Assembly: GCF_001423485.1 (NCBI RefSeq)
Contig: NZ_LMOD01000002.1
Location: 150,539-214,538 of the forward strand
Source: Microbacterium sp. Leaf320
GTDB lineage: Bacteria; Actinomycetota; Actinomycetes; Actinomycetales; Microbacteriaceae
DNA length: 64,000 bases
Direction: 5' to 3'
Below, piece by piece: positions 17,051 to 25,079 of this stretch. Under the pieces are notes generated by a model. It did not search any database, was not told the DNA's origin, and worked only from the letters and a program-made list of their open reading frames with translations. Numbering within the stretch: the first letter of the stretch is position 1; each line of letters starts with the position of its first letter. A program made the translations under genes and the position numbers.

Positions 17051-17320
17051 TCAGAGGCGGCGCGCGGTGATGGTGTCGCGGTCCTGCAGTTCGCGCAACG
17101 TGCGCAGGCACCTCGAGCAGAGGATCTCGACGCGCCGCGGGTGGTTCTCGCCGCACACGCAGTCGACCGACACACGCCACTTGGCCTTGCGGCCACAGGC
17201 GGCATACGCCTCGTCGTCGCCGTGGTCGCACTCGCACAGCTGGCGGCCTCGGTCGATCCCGGGGAGTTCGACGAGGGTGCGCTCGTTGTCCGAGACCGGG
17301 GGCTGCTGCGTCTTCACCAC
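17051..17320 (-). CDS. Small Cys-rich protein, putative zinc ribbon
   Basis: About 89 residues with seven Cys: CECDH, ACGRK, CVCGEN and CSRC clusters, plus His residues, which suggests one or two zinc or other metal sites. No family recognised. The GTG at 17320 is chosen because GGAG lies 9 nt upstream; a GTG at 17341 is the alternative. It lies between the alarmone synthetase and the molybdoenzyme genes on the same strand and may be cotranscribed with them. The region 16932-17050 after it is non-coding. Confidence 0.6.
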   Translation of the reverse strand: MVKTQQPPVSDNERTLVELPGIDRGRQLCECDHGDDEAYAACGRKAKWRVSVDCVCGENHPRRVEILCSRCLRTLRELQDRDTITARRL

Positions 17321-17374
17321 CTGCCTATGCTCCAGGGTCACGCGTCCCCGCGCAACACCGCGCCGGGTGGCGCG

Positions 17375-18073
17375 TCAGACCTGCACGACGTGCGGGGGCG
17401 GCGGCGGGGCGAGCTGGCGCTGGGGCACACCGTGGGCCTCGCGGTGCAGGCGCTCCATGCGGCTGTCGAGCTCGGCTGCGGCCTCGGCGGCATCGGTCAG
17501 GCTCTCGACGAGGTGCGAGGGCACCTGGTTCGAGAACTTGTAGTAGATCTTGTGCTCGAGGCTGGCCCAGAAGTCCATCGCGATGGTGCGGAACTGCACC
17601 TCGACCGGCACCGACAGGGCACCGGTCGACAAGAACACCGGCACCTCGATGATGGCGTGCAGGCTCTTGTAGCCGTTGTCCTTCGGGGTCGCGATGTAGT
17701 CCTTGACGGTGACCACGGTCACGTCGTCCTGCGCGGTGAGCAGATCGAACAGACGGTAGACGTCGGCGACGAAGCTGCAGGTCACGCGCACGCCGGCGAT
17801 GTCGGTGATCTCGGCGCGGATGCGCTCGAAGTCCGGCTCGGCGATGCCCTTGCGGGCGATCTTCTCGACGATGCTGTCTGGAGTCTTCAGCCGGCTCTTG
17901 ACGTGCTCGATCGGGTTGTACGCGTGGTGGTGGGTGAACTCGTCACGAAGGATCGAGATCTTCGTCTCGACCTCCCGCATCCCGAACTCGTATTCGCGCA
18001 GGAAGCGCTGGAACTCATCGCGGAGTTCCCGAGTCTGCTGGATGGCGTCGTCGGTGACCTGGAGGGACGTCAT
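17375..18073 (-). CDS. Small alarmone synthetase (RelA/SpoT domain, no HD domain)
   Basis: Makes (p)ppGpp from GTP or GDP and ATP. 232 residues with a single RelA/SpoT synthetase domain at about 40-180: HHAYNPIEHVKSRLK, AEITDIAGVRVTCSFV, DYIATPKDNGYKSLHAIIEVP and VPVEVQFRTIAMDFWASLEHKIYYK. There is no hydrolase (HD) or TGS/ACT domain, so it belongs with the RelP/RelQ/YjbM-type small synthetases. The ATG at 18073 was chosen over longer readings because the family start is close to residue 1. The C-terminus is Pro-rich (PPPPPHVVQV). Confidence 0.92.
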   Translation of the reverse strand: MTSLQVTDDAIQQTRELRDEFQRFLREYEFGMREVETKISILRDEFTHHHAYNPIEHVKSRLKTPDSIVEKIARKGIAEPDFERIRAEITDIAGVRVTCSFVADVYRLFDLLTAQDDVTVVTVKDYIATPKDNGYKSLHAIIEVPVFLSTGALSVPVEVQFRTIAMDFWASLEHKIYYKFSNQVPSHLVESLTDAAEAAAELDSRMERLHREAHGVPQRQLAPPPPPHVVQV

Positions 18074-18180
18074 GCATCCGACGTTACGCGTCCGTGATCG
18101 GAAGCGGCTGTGGATCGCCGATGAGAAATCGAGTCGCACCCCCGTTGACCATGTCGGAGCCCAGGTCTAGAACGGAGGAC

Positions 18181-18540
18181 ATGACCAGCGCAGGAGAGAA
18201 GTGGACCGAGGCATACGTCGAAGCCTGGAAGTCGAACGATCCTCAGCAGATCGCGGCACTCTTCAGTGACGATGCGAAGTACCTGACGAGCCCCGATTCC
18301 GAGCCTCGCGTCGGTCGAGCCGACATCGTGGCCGGCTGGCTGGAGGATCTCGACGACCCGGATACGTGGTCCTTCGAGTGGTGGATCGTCCGGGAGGATG
18401 CCGGTTTCGTGGCGATCGAGGGGCGGACGAAGTATCCCTCCGAACGCGACTACCTCAACCTCTGGATCGTGCGCCTGGATGATGAGGGGCGGGCGACCGA
18501 GTTCACCGAGTGGTACATGCCGCGTCCGCACGAGGGCTGA
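18181..18540 (+). CDS. NTF2-like/SnoaL-type protein
   Basis: 119 residues with the NTF2-like cone fold pattern: WTEAYVEAWKSNDPQQIAALFSDDAKYLTSP at the start, VGRADIVAGWLEDLDDPDTWSFEW in the middle and a beta-sheet C-terminus ending TEWYMPRPHEG. Such proteins can be small isomerases, hydrolases or binding proteins; none is indicated here. GGAGG lies just upstream of ATG 18181. It is divergent from the alarmone synthetase and followed by the KdpE-like sites. Confidence 0.8.
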   Translation: MTSAGEKWTEAYVEAWKSNDPQQIAALFSDDAKYLTSPDSEPRVGRADIVAGWLEDLDDPDTWSFEWWIVREDAGFVAIEGRTKYPSERDYLNLWIVRLDDEGRATEFTEWYMPRPHEG

Positions 18541-18557
18541 CGGAGACCGGCCGAGGC

Positions 18558-18620
18558 CGTAAGGATTGCGTGAGGACAGCGCATACGCCCCGTAGGGATT
18601 CCGTGAGGAACGCGTGAGGA
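18558..18620 (+). promoter_or_regulatory. Tandem CGTRAGGA half-sites, proposed KdpE binding region of kimA-like gene
   Basis: Half-sites CGTAAGGA (18558), CGTGAGGA (18569), CGTAGGGA (18591), CGTGAGGA (18602) and CGTGAGGA (18613). All fall in one 11-bp register, with position 18580 as a poor match. Direct repeats with 11-bp spacing are the usual target of OmpR/PhoB-type response regulators such as KdpE. A matching pair lies upstream of the kdp operon at 28352-28371. A -10-like TAGTGT is at 18636-18641, so the last half-site sits at about -35. Confidence 0.7.
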
Positions 18621-18649
18621 AGGCGTTCGCGGGCGTAGTGTCGCCCGAC

Positions 18650-20725
18650 GTGTCAGATGAAACCCGCGACAACACGGACGCCCCTCCTCGCGCCAAGCGC
18701 ATCCTCATCGGCGACCCGCTGACGAGTGCGCAGGTCGACGACCAGCTGCTCCCGAAGAAGATGGCACTGCCGATCTTCGCGTCGGACGCACTGAGCTCTG
18801 TCGCCTACGCGCCGCAGGAGCTCGTGATGATCCTGCTGATCGGCGGTCTGACGTTCCTGTCGTTCACCCCGCTCGTGGCCGTCGCGGTCGTCGTGCTGCT
18901 GATCGTCGTGGTGCTCAGCTACCGCCAGCTCATCAAGGCCTATCCGTCGGGCGGCGGCGACTACGAGGTCGCGTCGAAGAACCTCGGCGAGATCCCCGGC
19001 GTCATCGTGGCTGCGGCCCTGCTCGTCGACTACGTACTGACGGTCGCCGTGTCGGTGGCATCCGGTGTCGACAACATCATCTCGGCGGTCCCGGGCCTCG
19101 ATCCGCTGCGCGTCGAGCTGGCTGTCGGCTTCGTGATCCTCATCATCATCGTGAACCTGCGCGGCGTGCGCGAGGCCTCGCTCGTCTTCGCGATCCCCAC
19201 CTACGTCTTCATCGCCTCGGTCGGCTTCATGATCGTGACCGGACTGTTCCGCACGTTCCTCGGCGATGCCCCGGTGGCGTCGAGCGCCGAGTTCGCAGTG
19301 CACTCCGAAGATCTCGGCCAGGCCGCCGTGATCCTTCTGATCCTCCGCGCCTTCTCGAGCGGATGCTCCGCCCTCACCGGCGTCGAGGCCGTGTCGAACG
19401 GCGTGCCCGCCTTCCGCACGCCCAAGGTCCGCAACGCCCAGACCACCCTCGTACTGATGGGCTCGATCGCGGCCTGCCTGTTCGCCGGCCTCACGGCACT
19501 CGCCCTGATCACCGGCGTGCACTACGCCGAGAACCCGTGCGACCTGATCGGCTTCGACTGCTCCAACCCGCAGCCGAGCCTGATGGCGCAGATCGCCTCG
19601 GCGACGTTCGGCGGCGGCAGCATCCTGTTCTTCATCATCCAGGCGGCGACCGCGTGCGTGCTGCTGCTCGCGGCGAACACCGCCTTCAACGGATTCCCGC
19701 TGCTCGGGTCTGTGCTCGCTCGCGACGGCTACGCACCGAAGTCGCTGAACACCCGCGGCGACCGCCTGGTGTTCTCGAACGGCATGATCGTGCTCGGCAT
19801 CGCCGCGATCGCCGTGCTGGTGATCTTCCAGGCGAAGCTCACGACGCTGATCCAGCTGTACATCATCGGCGTCTTCGTGTCGTTCTCACTGGGGCAGATC
19901 GGCATGGTGCGGCACTGGCGGCGCCTGCTCCGCGGCCCGGTCGGCACGACCTCGGGATCGGGCACCGACGGCGCCTCGGCATCCGATCGCCGCTCGGCGA
20001 AGATGGGTCTGGTCATCAACTCGGTCGGGGCGGCGATGACCGTCACGGTGCTGCTGATCGTGACGATCACCAAGTTCACCCACGGCGCGTACCTGGTGTT
20101 CTTCGCGATCCCCGTGCTCGCCTTCCTGATGATGGGCGTCAAGCGGTACTACCGCGACGTGGAGCACGAGATCGCGATCGATGACACCACCAGGTTCGGC
20201 GCCACCGGCGACCTCGCGATCGTGCTCGTCAACCGACTGCAGAAGCCGGTCATCAAGGCGATCGACTACGCGATCGCCGCGAAGCACGGCAAGACGCTCG
20301 CGGTGCACGTCGCCGTCGCATCCGACGATGCCACCCAGCTGCAGAAGGACTGGGCCGACCACCTCGTGCCGATCCCGCTCGTGATCGTCGAGTCTCCGTA
20401 CCGGTCGTTCGCTCAGCCGGTGTCGCAGTTCATCAAGCAGTACCGCGAGAAGCACGGCTCATCGGTCGTCACCGTCTACCTGCCGCAATACATCGTGGGG
20501 CACTGGTGGGAGACCTTCCTGCACAACCGTCGCTCGCGTCGCCTCGCGAACCAGCTGATGCTCGTGCACGGGGTGTCGATCACTCTCGTACCGTGGCTGC
20601 TCGACTCGTCGGAGCTCATCTACGGTCGGCGTTCGCGGCCCCTGCCCGGCCAGGAGCGCGCTGGCCGCCCGGTCGTGGTGAACGGTCGACGTGCACACCG
20701 ACCAGAGGGACCGCCCGAGAGCTGA
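18650..20725 (+). CDS. kimA: KimA-type potassium transporter (APC superfamily)
   Basis: Proton-coupled potassium importer by family, 691 residues. The N-terminal 450 residues hold about 12 membrane segments with hallmarks shared with Bacillus subtilis KimA (YdaO): FASDALSSVAYAPQE, SYRQLIKAYPSGGGDYEVAS, LLVDYVLTVAVSVASG and AFSSGCSALTGVEAVSNGVP. The C-terminal cytoplasmic part (about 500-660) resembles the KimA nucleotide-responsive tail (VVTVYLPQYIVGHWWETFLHN). The start is set at GTG 18650, 8 nt after a -10-like TAGTGT, which implies a leaderless mRNA; an upstream GTG at 18614 would overlap the regulatory repeats. Function is inferred from family and from the shared kdp-type operator. Confidence 0.85.
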   Translation: MSDETRDNTDAPPRAKRILIGDPLTSAQVDDQLLPKKMALPIFASDALSSVAYAPQELVMILLIGGLTFLSFTPLVAVAVVVLLIVVVLSYRQLIKAYPSGGGDYEVASKNLGEIPGVIVAAALLVDYVLTVAVSVASGVDNIISAVPGLDPLRVELAVGFVILIIIVNLRGVREASLVFAIPTYVFIASVGFMIVTGLFRTFLGDAPVASSAEFAVHSEDLGQAAVILLILRAFSSGCSALTGVEAVSNGVPAFRTPKVRNAQTTLVLMGSIAACLFAGLTALALITGVHYAENPCDLIGFDCSNPQPSLMAQIASATFGGGSILFFIIQAATACVLLLAANTAFNGFPLLGSVLARDGYAPKSLNTRGDRLVFSNGMIVLGIAAIAVLVIFQAKLTTLIQLYIIGVFVSFSLGQIGMVRHWRRLLRGPVGTTSGSGTDGASASDRRSAKMGLVINSVGAAMTVTVLLIVTITKFTHGAYLVFFAIPVLAFLMMGVKRYYRDVEHEIAIDDTTRFGATGDLAIVLVNRLQKPVIKAIDYAIAAKHGKTLAVHVAVASDDATQLQKDWADHLVPIPLVIVESPYRSFAQPVSQFIKQYREKHGSSVVTVYLPQYIVGHWWETFLHNRRSRRLANQLMLVHGVSITLVPWLLDSSELIYGRRSRPLPGQERAGRPVVVNGRRAHRPEGPPES

Positions 20726-20730
20726 GCCGA

Positions 20731-22137
20731 TCAGGATGCGGCGAGAACATCCCCGAGGATCTCGGCCGCCTCGGTGAATCGCGACGGGTCGGCGTGGGCA
20801 TAGTTGAGGCGCACATAGGCGCCTGAGGGCTCGGCGGGGAACCACTCGGATCCGGGAGAGATGATGAGGCCGCGGGCCTCGCAGCCGCCGACGACGGACA
20901 CGACGTCAGTGCCCTCCGGAAGCCGTGCCCACAGGTTGAGGCCACCGGCGGGAACGGTCTCGACAGTCGCGGCCGGAGCACGCTCGGCGAGGCTCGAGAG
21001 CAGCAGATCCCGTCGCGCTCTCAGCTGTTCCCGGAAGCCGCGGAGGTGACTTCTCCATGCGGGCTGAGTCACGACGTCGAGCGCTGCGGCCTGCAGCACC
21101 CCGCTCACGTACATCGACTCGGCGGCGCGGTCGGCGAGGATGCGTTCGCGCGCCGGGCCGCGGGCGATCACTGCTGCGATTCGCAGCGCCGGTGACACGC
21201 TCTTGGTCAGCGAGCGGAGATAGATGACATGGCCGTCGTCATCGAGCGCGGCGATCGGCGAGGGATCGCCGTCGATCGCCAGGTCGTGCGCCCAGTCGTC
21301 TTCGATGAGGAAGGCACCGTGTCGCCGCACGCTCTCGAGAACGGCGAGGCCCGTCGACGCGGGCCACCTGGCACCGGACGGGTTCGCGAACGTGGGCTGT
21401 GCATAGAACGCGCGAGCTCCGGTCTCGACGAACGCTCGATCGACGGCATCCGGGTCGGGGCCGTGCGGGCCCGAAGGGATAGGCACCAGGACGACCCCTG
21501 CCTGCTCAGCGGCGAGCAGCGCACCCCAGTAGGTGGGCGACTCGATCAGCAGCGGCTGGCCTGCCCCGACGGCGGCGCGGAAGATCGAGCTCAGCCCGCT
21601 CTGGCTGCCCGCGATCACGAGAGCGTCTCTGGCGGATGCCGGCGTGACGTCAGCCGGTGCGGATGCTGCGAGCTCGGCGGCGAACCATGCCTGGAGTTCC
21701 GGCAGCCCGGCGGCCGGGGAGCGGGTGAGCGCCGAGGAGGTGCGCGCCGCGCGCGTGATCGCCTGGCGAACGAGCCGTTCGGGAAGCAGATCGACGGCGG
21801 GGTACCCCGAGTGCATGCCGATCGCATCGGGGGCGACGGTGCGCTGCGTCGAGGTGAGGCCGGCGAGTCGGACGGGCGGAGCGCCGAGCGCGGAAGTCTG
21901 CCAGCCGTAGTCCGCGGCACGGGGCGGGCGCTGCGCCCGCACGAACGTGCCCGCCCCCGGTCTCGATTCGACCAGCCCCAGTCGCGCCAGGCGCGCCATG
22001 GCCTTCTGGACCGTGACCGGGCTCGCACCGTACTCGGCGACGAGGGCTCGATTCGACGGCACGCGAGCGCCTGGCGGGGCCGAAGCGATCCACCGACGGA
22101 GACCGGCCACGATCCGGTCACTGCTATCCTGACTCAT
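20731..22137 (-). CDS. MocR-type regulator (GntR helix-turn-helix fused to PLP aminotransferase-like domain)
   Basis: 468 residues. An N-terminal winged helix of the GntR family (about 5-70: RVPSNRALVAEYGASPVTVQKAMARLARLGLVESRPGAG) is joined to a fold-type I aminotransferase-like domain (about 110-460). The PLP lysine is expected in YLRSLTKSVSPALRIA, and FIEDDWAHDL-like residues hold the cofactor. Such proteins are regulators, not enzymes, in most studied cases. The ATG at 22137 overlaps the divergent eamA start by 2 bp, so the control region is shared. The neighbours (EamA exporter, PaiB protein) are its likely targets. It is convergent with the kimA-like gene (5-bp gap). Confidence 0.88.
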   Translation of the reverse strand: MSQDSSDRIVAGLRRWIASAPPGARVPSNRALVAEYGASPVTVQKAMARLARLGLVESRPGAGTFVRAQRPPRAADYGWQTSALGAPPVRLAGLTSTQRTVAPDAIGMHSGYPAVDLLPERLVRQAITRAARTSSALTRSPAAGLPELQAWFAAELAASAPADVTPASARDALVIAGSQSGLSSIFRAAVGAGQPLLIESPTYWGALLAAEQAGVVLVPIPSGPHGPDPDAVDRAFVETGARAFYAQPTFANPSGARWPASTGLAVLESVRRHGAFLIEDDWAHDLAIDGDPSPIAALDDDGHVIYLRSLTKSVSPALRIAAVIARGPARERILADRAAESMYVSGVLQAAALDVVTQPAWRSHLRGFREQLRARRDLLLSSLAERAPAATVETVPAGGLNLWARLPEGTDVVSVVGGCEARGLIISPGSEWFPAEPSGAYVRLNYAHADPSRFTEAAEILGDVLAAS

Positions 22138-22151
22138 GAAAGAACAGAGTA
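22125..22151. promoter_or_regulatory. Divergent leaderless promoter region sharing CATG start codons
   Basis: The palindrome CATG at 22135-22138 supplies the start ATG of two divergent genes. On the plus strand TATCCT (22125-22130) lies 5 nt before the eamA ATG. On the minus strand TACTCT (22151-22146) lies 8 nt before the mocR ATG. No Shine-Dalgarno sequence is present for either gene. Leaderless transcription of both is inferred. Confidence 0.5.
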
Positions 22152-23086
22152 GCGTTATCGCCCACGTTCCGGCACCGCTATCTTCACGCGCCGGACTCTG
22201 GTGGGGTCTCCTCGGCGTCGCAGCCTTCTCCTTCACGCTCCCGTTCACCCGCATCGCTGTCGGCGGCCTCTCACCGCTTTTCATCGGGTCCGGCCGCGCG
22301 GTCGTCGCCGCCGCACTCGCCGCCCTGGCGTTGGCGGCGACGCGTCAGCATCCGCCCACCAGGGCGCAGTGGTGGCGGCTCGCGATCGTCGCCGGCGGCG
22401 TGGTCGCGGGATTCCCCCTGCTGACGTCTTTCGCCATGACCGCTGCGCCCGCGAGCCACGGCGCCGTGGTGATCGGCCTGCTGCCGGCAGCGACCGCCGT
22501 GATGGTGGTGCTGCGCACTCGCGAGCGCCCCGGACGGGCGTTCTGGTGGTTCGCCGCCCTGGGTGCCGCTGCGGCTGTCGTCTTCGCGTCGATGCAGAAC
22601 GGCGGTCTCGGCGAACTCCACCGGGCCGATCTGCTGCTGTTCGGGGCAGTGTTCGCGGCAGCCATCGGCTACGCCGAGGGCGGGCTGCTCGCGCGGGAGA
22701 TCGGCTCATGGCAGACCGTGTCGTGGGCGCTCGTGCTCGCGGCGCCGCTGATGCTCGTGCTGACTCTGGCCTCGGCGGTCGCCGACCCGCCGACCGCCTC
22801 GCCGGTGCAGTGGCTCGCCTTCGCCTACCTCGCCGTGGTCAGCATGTTCCTCGGATTCTTCGCCTGGTATCGCGGGCTCGCGATCGGGCCCATGGCCCAC
22901 GTCAGCCAGATCCAGCTGGTTCAACCCGTGATGGGCATCGCCTGGGCTGCGCTGCTTCTTCACGAGCAGATCGGATGGCCCACCGCACTGGGTGGTATAG
23001 CCGTCATCCTGTGCGCCGCGCTCGCGGTGCGCACCCGTCTGAGTCATTCCCGACCCACCACCCACCCGCGACACGAGGAGCCATGA
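22136..23086 (+). CDS. EamA/DMT family transporter
   Basis: Membrane transporter of the drug/metabolite family, 316 residues, with about ten membrane segments arranged as two EamA repeats (about 25-155 and 165-300). The first repeat contains AFSFTLPFTRIAVGGLSPLFIGSGRA, and the second ends with VQPVMGIAWAALLLHEQIGWPTALGGIAVIL, a typical EamA segment. It probably exports an amino acid or related metabolite. The start overlaps that of mocR and its stop overlaps the paiB-like gene in an ATGATG run, so it is cotranscribed with that gene and probably controlled by MocR. Confidence 0.85.
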   Translation: MKEQSSVIAHVPAPLSSRAGLWWGLLGVAAFSFTLPFTRIAVGGLSPLFIGSGRAVVAAALAALALAATRQHPPTRAQWWRLAIVAGGVVAGFPLLTSFAMTAAPASHGAVVIGLLPAATAVMVVLRTRERPGRAFWWFAALGAAAAVVFASMQNGGLGELHRADLLLFGAVFAAAIGYAEGGLLAREIGSWQTVSWALVLAAPLMLVLTLASAVADPPTASPVQWLAFAYLAVVSMFLGFFAWYRGLAIGPMAHVSQIQLVQPVMGIAWAALLLHEQIGWPTALGGIAVILCAALAVRTRLSHSRPTTHPRHEEP

Positions 23087-23679
23087 TGCGCCACACACCC
23101 CGTTACCTGATGACCGACCCGCTCGAGGTGAAGCGCCTCATCCGCGGAAACCCCTGGGCCACCTTCGTGTCACCTGCGAGCACGGGACTGGTCGCCTCGC
23201 ACTACCCCGTCCTGCTGATCGAGGATGGCGCGGAGATCGTGATCGCCAGTCACTTCGGCCGCCCCGACGAGCGGCTGCACGAGCTGGGCGACCACGAAGT
23301 GCTCGTGATCATCCAGGGGCCGCACGACTACGTGTCGCCGAGTCTCTATGCCCCAGGCGACCTCGTGCCGACGTGGAATCACATCACCGCCCACCTCTAC
23401 GGCACACCCGAACTCCTCAGCGAGGAGGAGAACTACGCCATGCTCTCGCAATTGACCGACCACTTCGAGAGCGGAACCCCGCACGGGCGCAGCCTGTCGG
23501 AGGATGAGGCCGGCACGCGTCGCGCAGCGAAAGGCACCGTCGGCCTCAGGATGCGCGTCGAACGCTTCGATGCACGCGCCAAGCTCAGCCAGAACAAGTC
23601 CCCTGAGGTGCGTGAGAAAATCACCGGACGATTCGACGAGACGAATGCCGCACTGGCGGCCGAGATGCGGCGCGTGTGA
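23083..23679 (+). CDS. FMN-binding PaiB-like protein
   Basis: 198 residues of the PaiB (FMN-binding negative regulator) family, a split-barrel flavin fold. Family features are YLMTDPLEVKRLIRGNPWATFVS at the start, ASHYPVLLIED, VIIQGPHDYVSPSLY near residue 85, VPTWNHITAHLYG near 100 and the C-terminal KLSQNKSPEVREKI. The start may be ATG 23083 (overlapping eamA) or 23086 (better Shine-Dalgarno spacing). In Bacillus PaiB acts in polyamine acetylation control; here its partners are an EamA transporter and MocR. Confidence 0.85.
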   Translation: MMRHTPRYLMTDPLEVKRLIRGNPWATFVSPASTGLVASHYPVLLIEDGAEIVIASHFGRPDERLHELGDHEVLVIIQGPHDYVSPSLYAPGDLVPTWNHITAHLYGTPELLSEEENYAMLSQLTDHFESGTPHGRSLSEDEAGTRRAAKGTVGLRMRVERFDARAKLSQNKSPEVREKITGRFDETNAALAAEMRRV

Positions 23680-23690
23680 TTCCTTGCACC

Positions 23691-23749
23691 CTCCGGTCGC
23701 AGTTCGTGCCGCCCGCGAGCGATCTCGGCGGCACAAAGTGTGACCGGAG
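23691..23749. repeat. Intergenic hairpin (repeat family C), possible terminator
   Basis: Arms 23691-23713 and 23727-23749 are complementary over 23 bp with three mismatches, with a 13-nt loop. The right arm reads GGCGGCACAAAGTGTGACCG. It lies 12 bp after the paiB stop and could end that transcript. The left-arm motif GTCACAGTTCGCGCCGGC recurs at about 39630, so it is also a dispersed repeat. Confidence 0.6.
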
Positions 23750-23799
23750 CGGGCAGGAGGCGGATGCTGGCCGCGCAGCCGCCTCAATAGGCTGGGGCG

Positions 23800-24393
23800 A
23801 TGACCGCTACGCCGCACGCCGATGTCTGGCCCGTCCGCACCGAGCGCCTGCAGATCCGGCCGATGACCGCACCCGACATCGATGCGATGTGGGCGTGGCG
23901 GCAGCTGCCCGATGTGAACCGCTGGCTGGGGCTCGCGCCCGACACGATCGAGGCGTTCCGCGAGCGGTACCTCGACCCCGAGCGGCTCGCCTCGATGTAC
24001 ATCGTCGAGCTGGTCTCGGAGAACGGTGAGGCGACCCCGATCGGCGACATCATGATCAGAATCGGCGACGGGTGGGGTCAGCTCGAGGTCGCCGATCAGG
24101 CGAAGGGCGTCGAGGCGGAGCTCGGCTGGGTGCTCGATCCCGGGTACACCGGACGCGGCTATGCGACCGAGGCGATCCGCGCGGTGATCGGCGTCTGCTT
24201 CGGCCCGCTGGGGCTGCGCCGGGTGCACGCCGGATGCTTCGCCGACAACGAGCCGTCGTGGCGCCTGATGGAACGCCTCGGGATGCGCCGCGAGGAGTTC
24301 AGCCGCAAGACCGCGCTGCACCGCTCGGGCGAGTGGCTCGACGGCATGAACTACGGCATCCTCGCGGAGGAGTGGGCGGTCACGGACTCCTGA
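23800..24393 (+). CDS. GNAT family N-acetyltransferase (RimJ/RimL type)
   Basis: 197 residues of the Acetyltransf_3 group. The start TERLQIRPMTAPDIDAMWAW is typical, and the acetyl-CoA site lies in LGWVLDPGYTGRGYATEAIRAVIGVCF near residue 110 (GRGYA is the Q/RxxGxG/A equivalent). HAGCFADNEPSWRLMERLGMRREE follows, and ILAEEW is at the end. The substrate may be a ribosomal protein N-terminus or a small amine. Its last 14 bp overlap the convergent relE-like toxin gene. Confidence 0.88.
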   Translation: MTATPHADVWPVRTERLQIRPMTAPDIDAMWAWRQLPDVNRWLGLAPDTIEAFRERYLDPERLASMYIVELVSENGEATPIGDIMIRIGDGWGQLEVADQAKGVEAELGWVLDPGYTGRGYATEAIRAVIGVCFGPLGLRRVHAGCFADNEPSWRLMERLGMRREEFSRKTALHRSGEWLDGMNYGILAEEWAVTDS

Positions 24394-24691
24394 ACACGTC
24401 GTGGTCTCCGACGCGACGCCACCGGATCCGGGGTTCATCGTCGACAGTCACGATCTCGAACGTGGCTCGACCGTCGGGCGAGGAGAACGACCAGGTCATC
24501 TCGAAGATGCCTGGCGCAGCGCGCATGGACTTGATCCTGAGTGACGCAGGCCAGGGCGTGGACGGATCTTTCGCAAAGGCATCGCAGGCCGGGATGAACT
24601 TCTCGCGCAGGATCTTCCGGAACTCAGCGAGATGAGAAGACTTCAGTCTGCGGACATCGGTGTCGAAGCTCGGGGTCGTCTCGAACTTCAC
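24380..24691 (-). CDS. RelE/ParE-like toxin of a toxin-antitoxin pair
   Basis: 103 residues with the RelE/YoeB-like layout: KFETTPSFDTDVRRLKSSHLAEF at the N-terminus, basic patch and SLRIKSMRAAPGIFEMTWSF, ending in RIRWRRVGDHDVFRSP where a His near the C-terminus could serve catalysis. Likely an mRNA interferase; this is inferred from fold pattern and gene order. A GTG start at 24691 overlaps the antitoxin stop (GTGA). Its 3' end overlaps the GNAT gene on the other strand. Confidence 0.72.
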   Translation of the reverse strand: MKFETTPSFDTDVRRLKSSHLAEFRKILREKFIPACDAFAKDPSTPWPASLRIKSMRAAPGIFEMTWSFSSPDGRATFEIVTVDDEPRIRWRRVGDHDVFRSP

Positions 24692-24999
24692 TGCTCGGAC
24701 TCGAGGGCTTCGAGGCTCTCGAGGAAGGCCTCTCCGCTGTCGAACGTCGACACGCGCCCGGCCGCCACGTGCGCATCGACCTCGCGCTCTCGCTGCTGCC
24801 ATCTCTCGGTCCAGAACCACGCTTGCTCTGCGGGCACGGGCACAGCGGCCCGCAGCTCCACGACCCCATCAGCGCGCTCGGTCACTTCGAGCTGAGTTCC
24901 GGGCTCGTTCAGACGTAGGCGTTCACGCACGCTCGCAGGGAGGGCGATGAGGCCGCGGCTCTGCACTCCGACGTATCCATGGAACTCTGCGGTGGACAT
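24688..24999 (-). CDS. AbrB-like antitoxin
   Basis: 103 residues. The N-terminal 50 form an AbrB/SpoVT swapped-hairpin DNA-binding domain (GVQSRGLIALPASVRERLRL, GTQLEVTERADGVVELR). The C-terminus is helical and acidic (FLESLEALESEQ), suited to toxin neutralisation. It lies first in the pair, as antitoxins usually do. TACACT at 25011-25006 lies 6 nt before the ATG and there is no Shine-Dalgarno sequence, so its mRNA may be leaderless. Confidence 0.75.
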   Translation of the reverse strand: MSTAEFHGYVGVQSRGLIALPASVRERLRLNEPGTQLEVTERADGVVELRAAVPVPAEQAWFWTERWQQREREVDAHVAAGRVSTFDSGEAFLESLEALESEQ

Positions 25000-25005
25000 G
25001 TGTCG

Positions 25006-25055
25006 AGTGTACTGCGATGCAGAGACACAGGGAAGCTGTTTTACAGCATTACAGC
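25006..25055 (-). promoter_or_regulatory. Promoter and operator-like repeats of the toxin-antitoxin pair
   Basis: A -10-like TACACT (25011-25006) precedes the antitoxin ATG by 6 nt. Upstream, GCTGTTTTACAGC (25035-25047) is a palindrome and its half ACAGC is repeated at 25051-25055, giving the direct repeat TACAGCAT/TACAGCAT. This suits autoregulation by the antitoxin or the complex. Confidence 0.45.
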
Positions 25056-25079
25056 ATGCCGTTTCTCGGAGGCGACTTC

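Noticed and set aside
18541..18649. c-di-AMP (ydaO-type) riboswitch before the kimA-like gene
   Set aside because: The gap is too short for that riboswitch, which is over 120 nt, and is filled by direct repeats in 11-bp register.
22201..23679. 492-codon ORF ending in the PaiB sequence
   Set aside because: Its first 290 codons are eamA read in another frame; only the part from 23083 matches the PaiB family.
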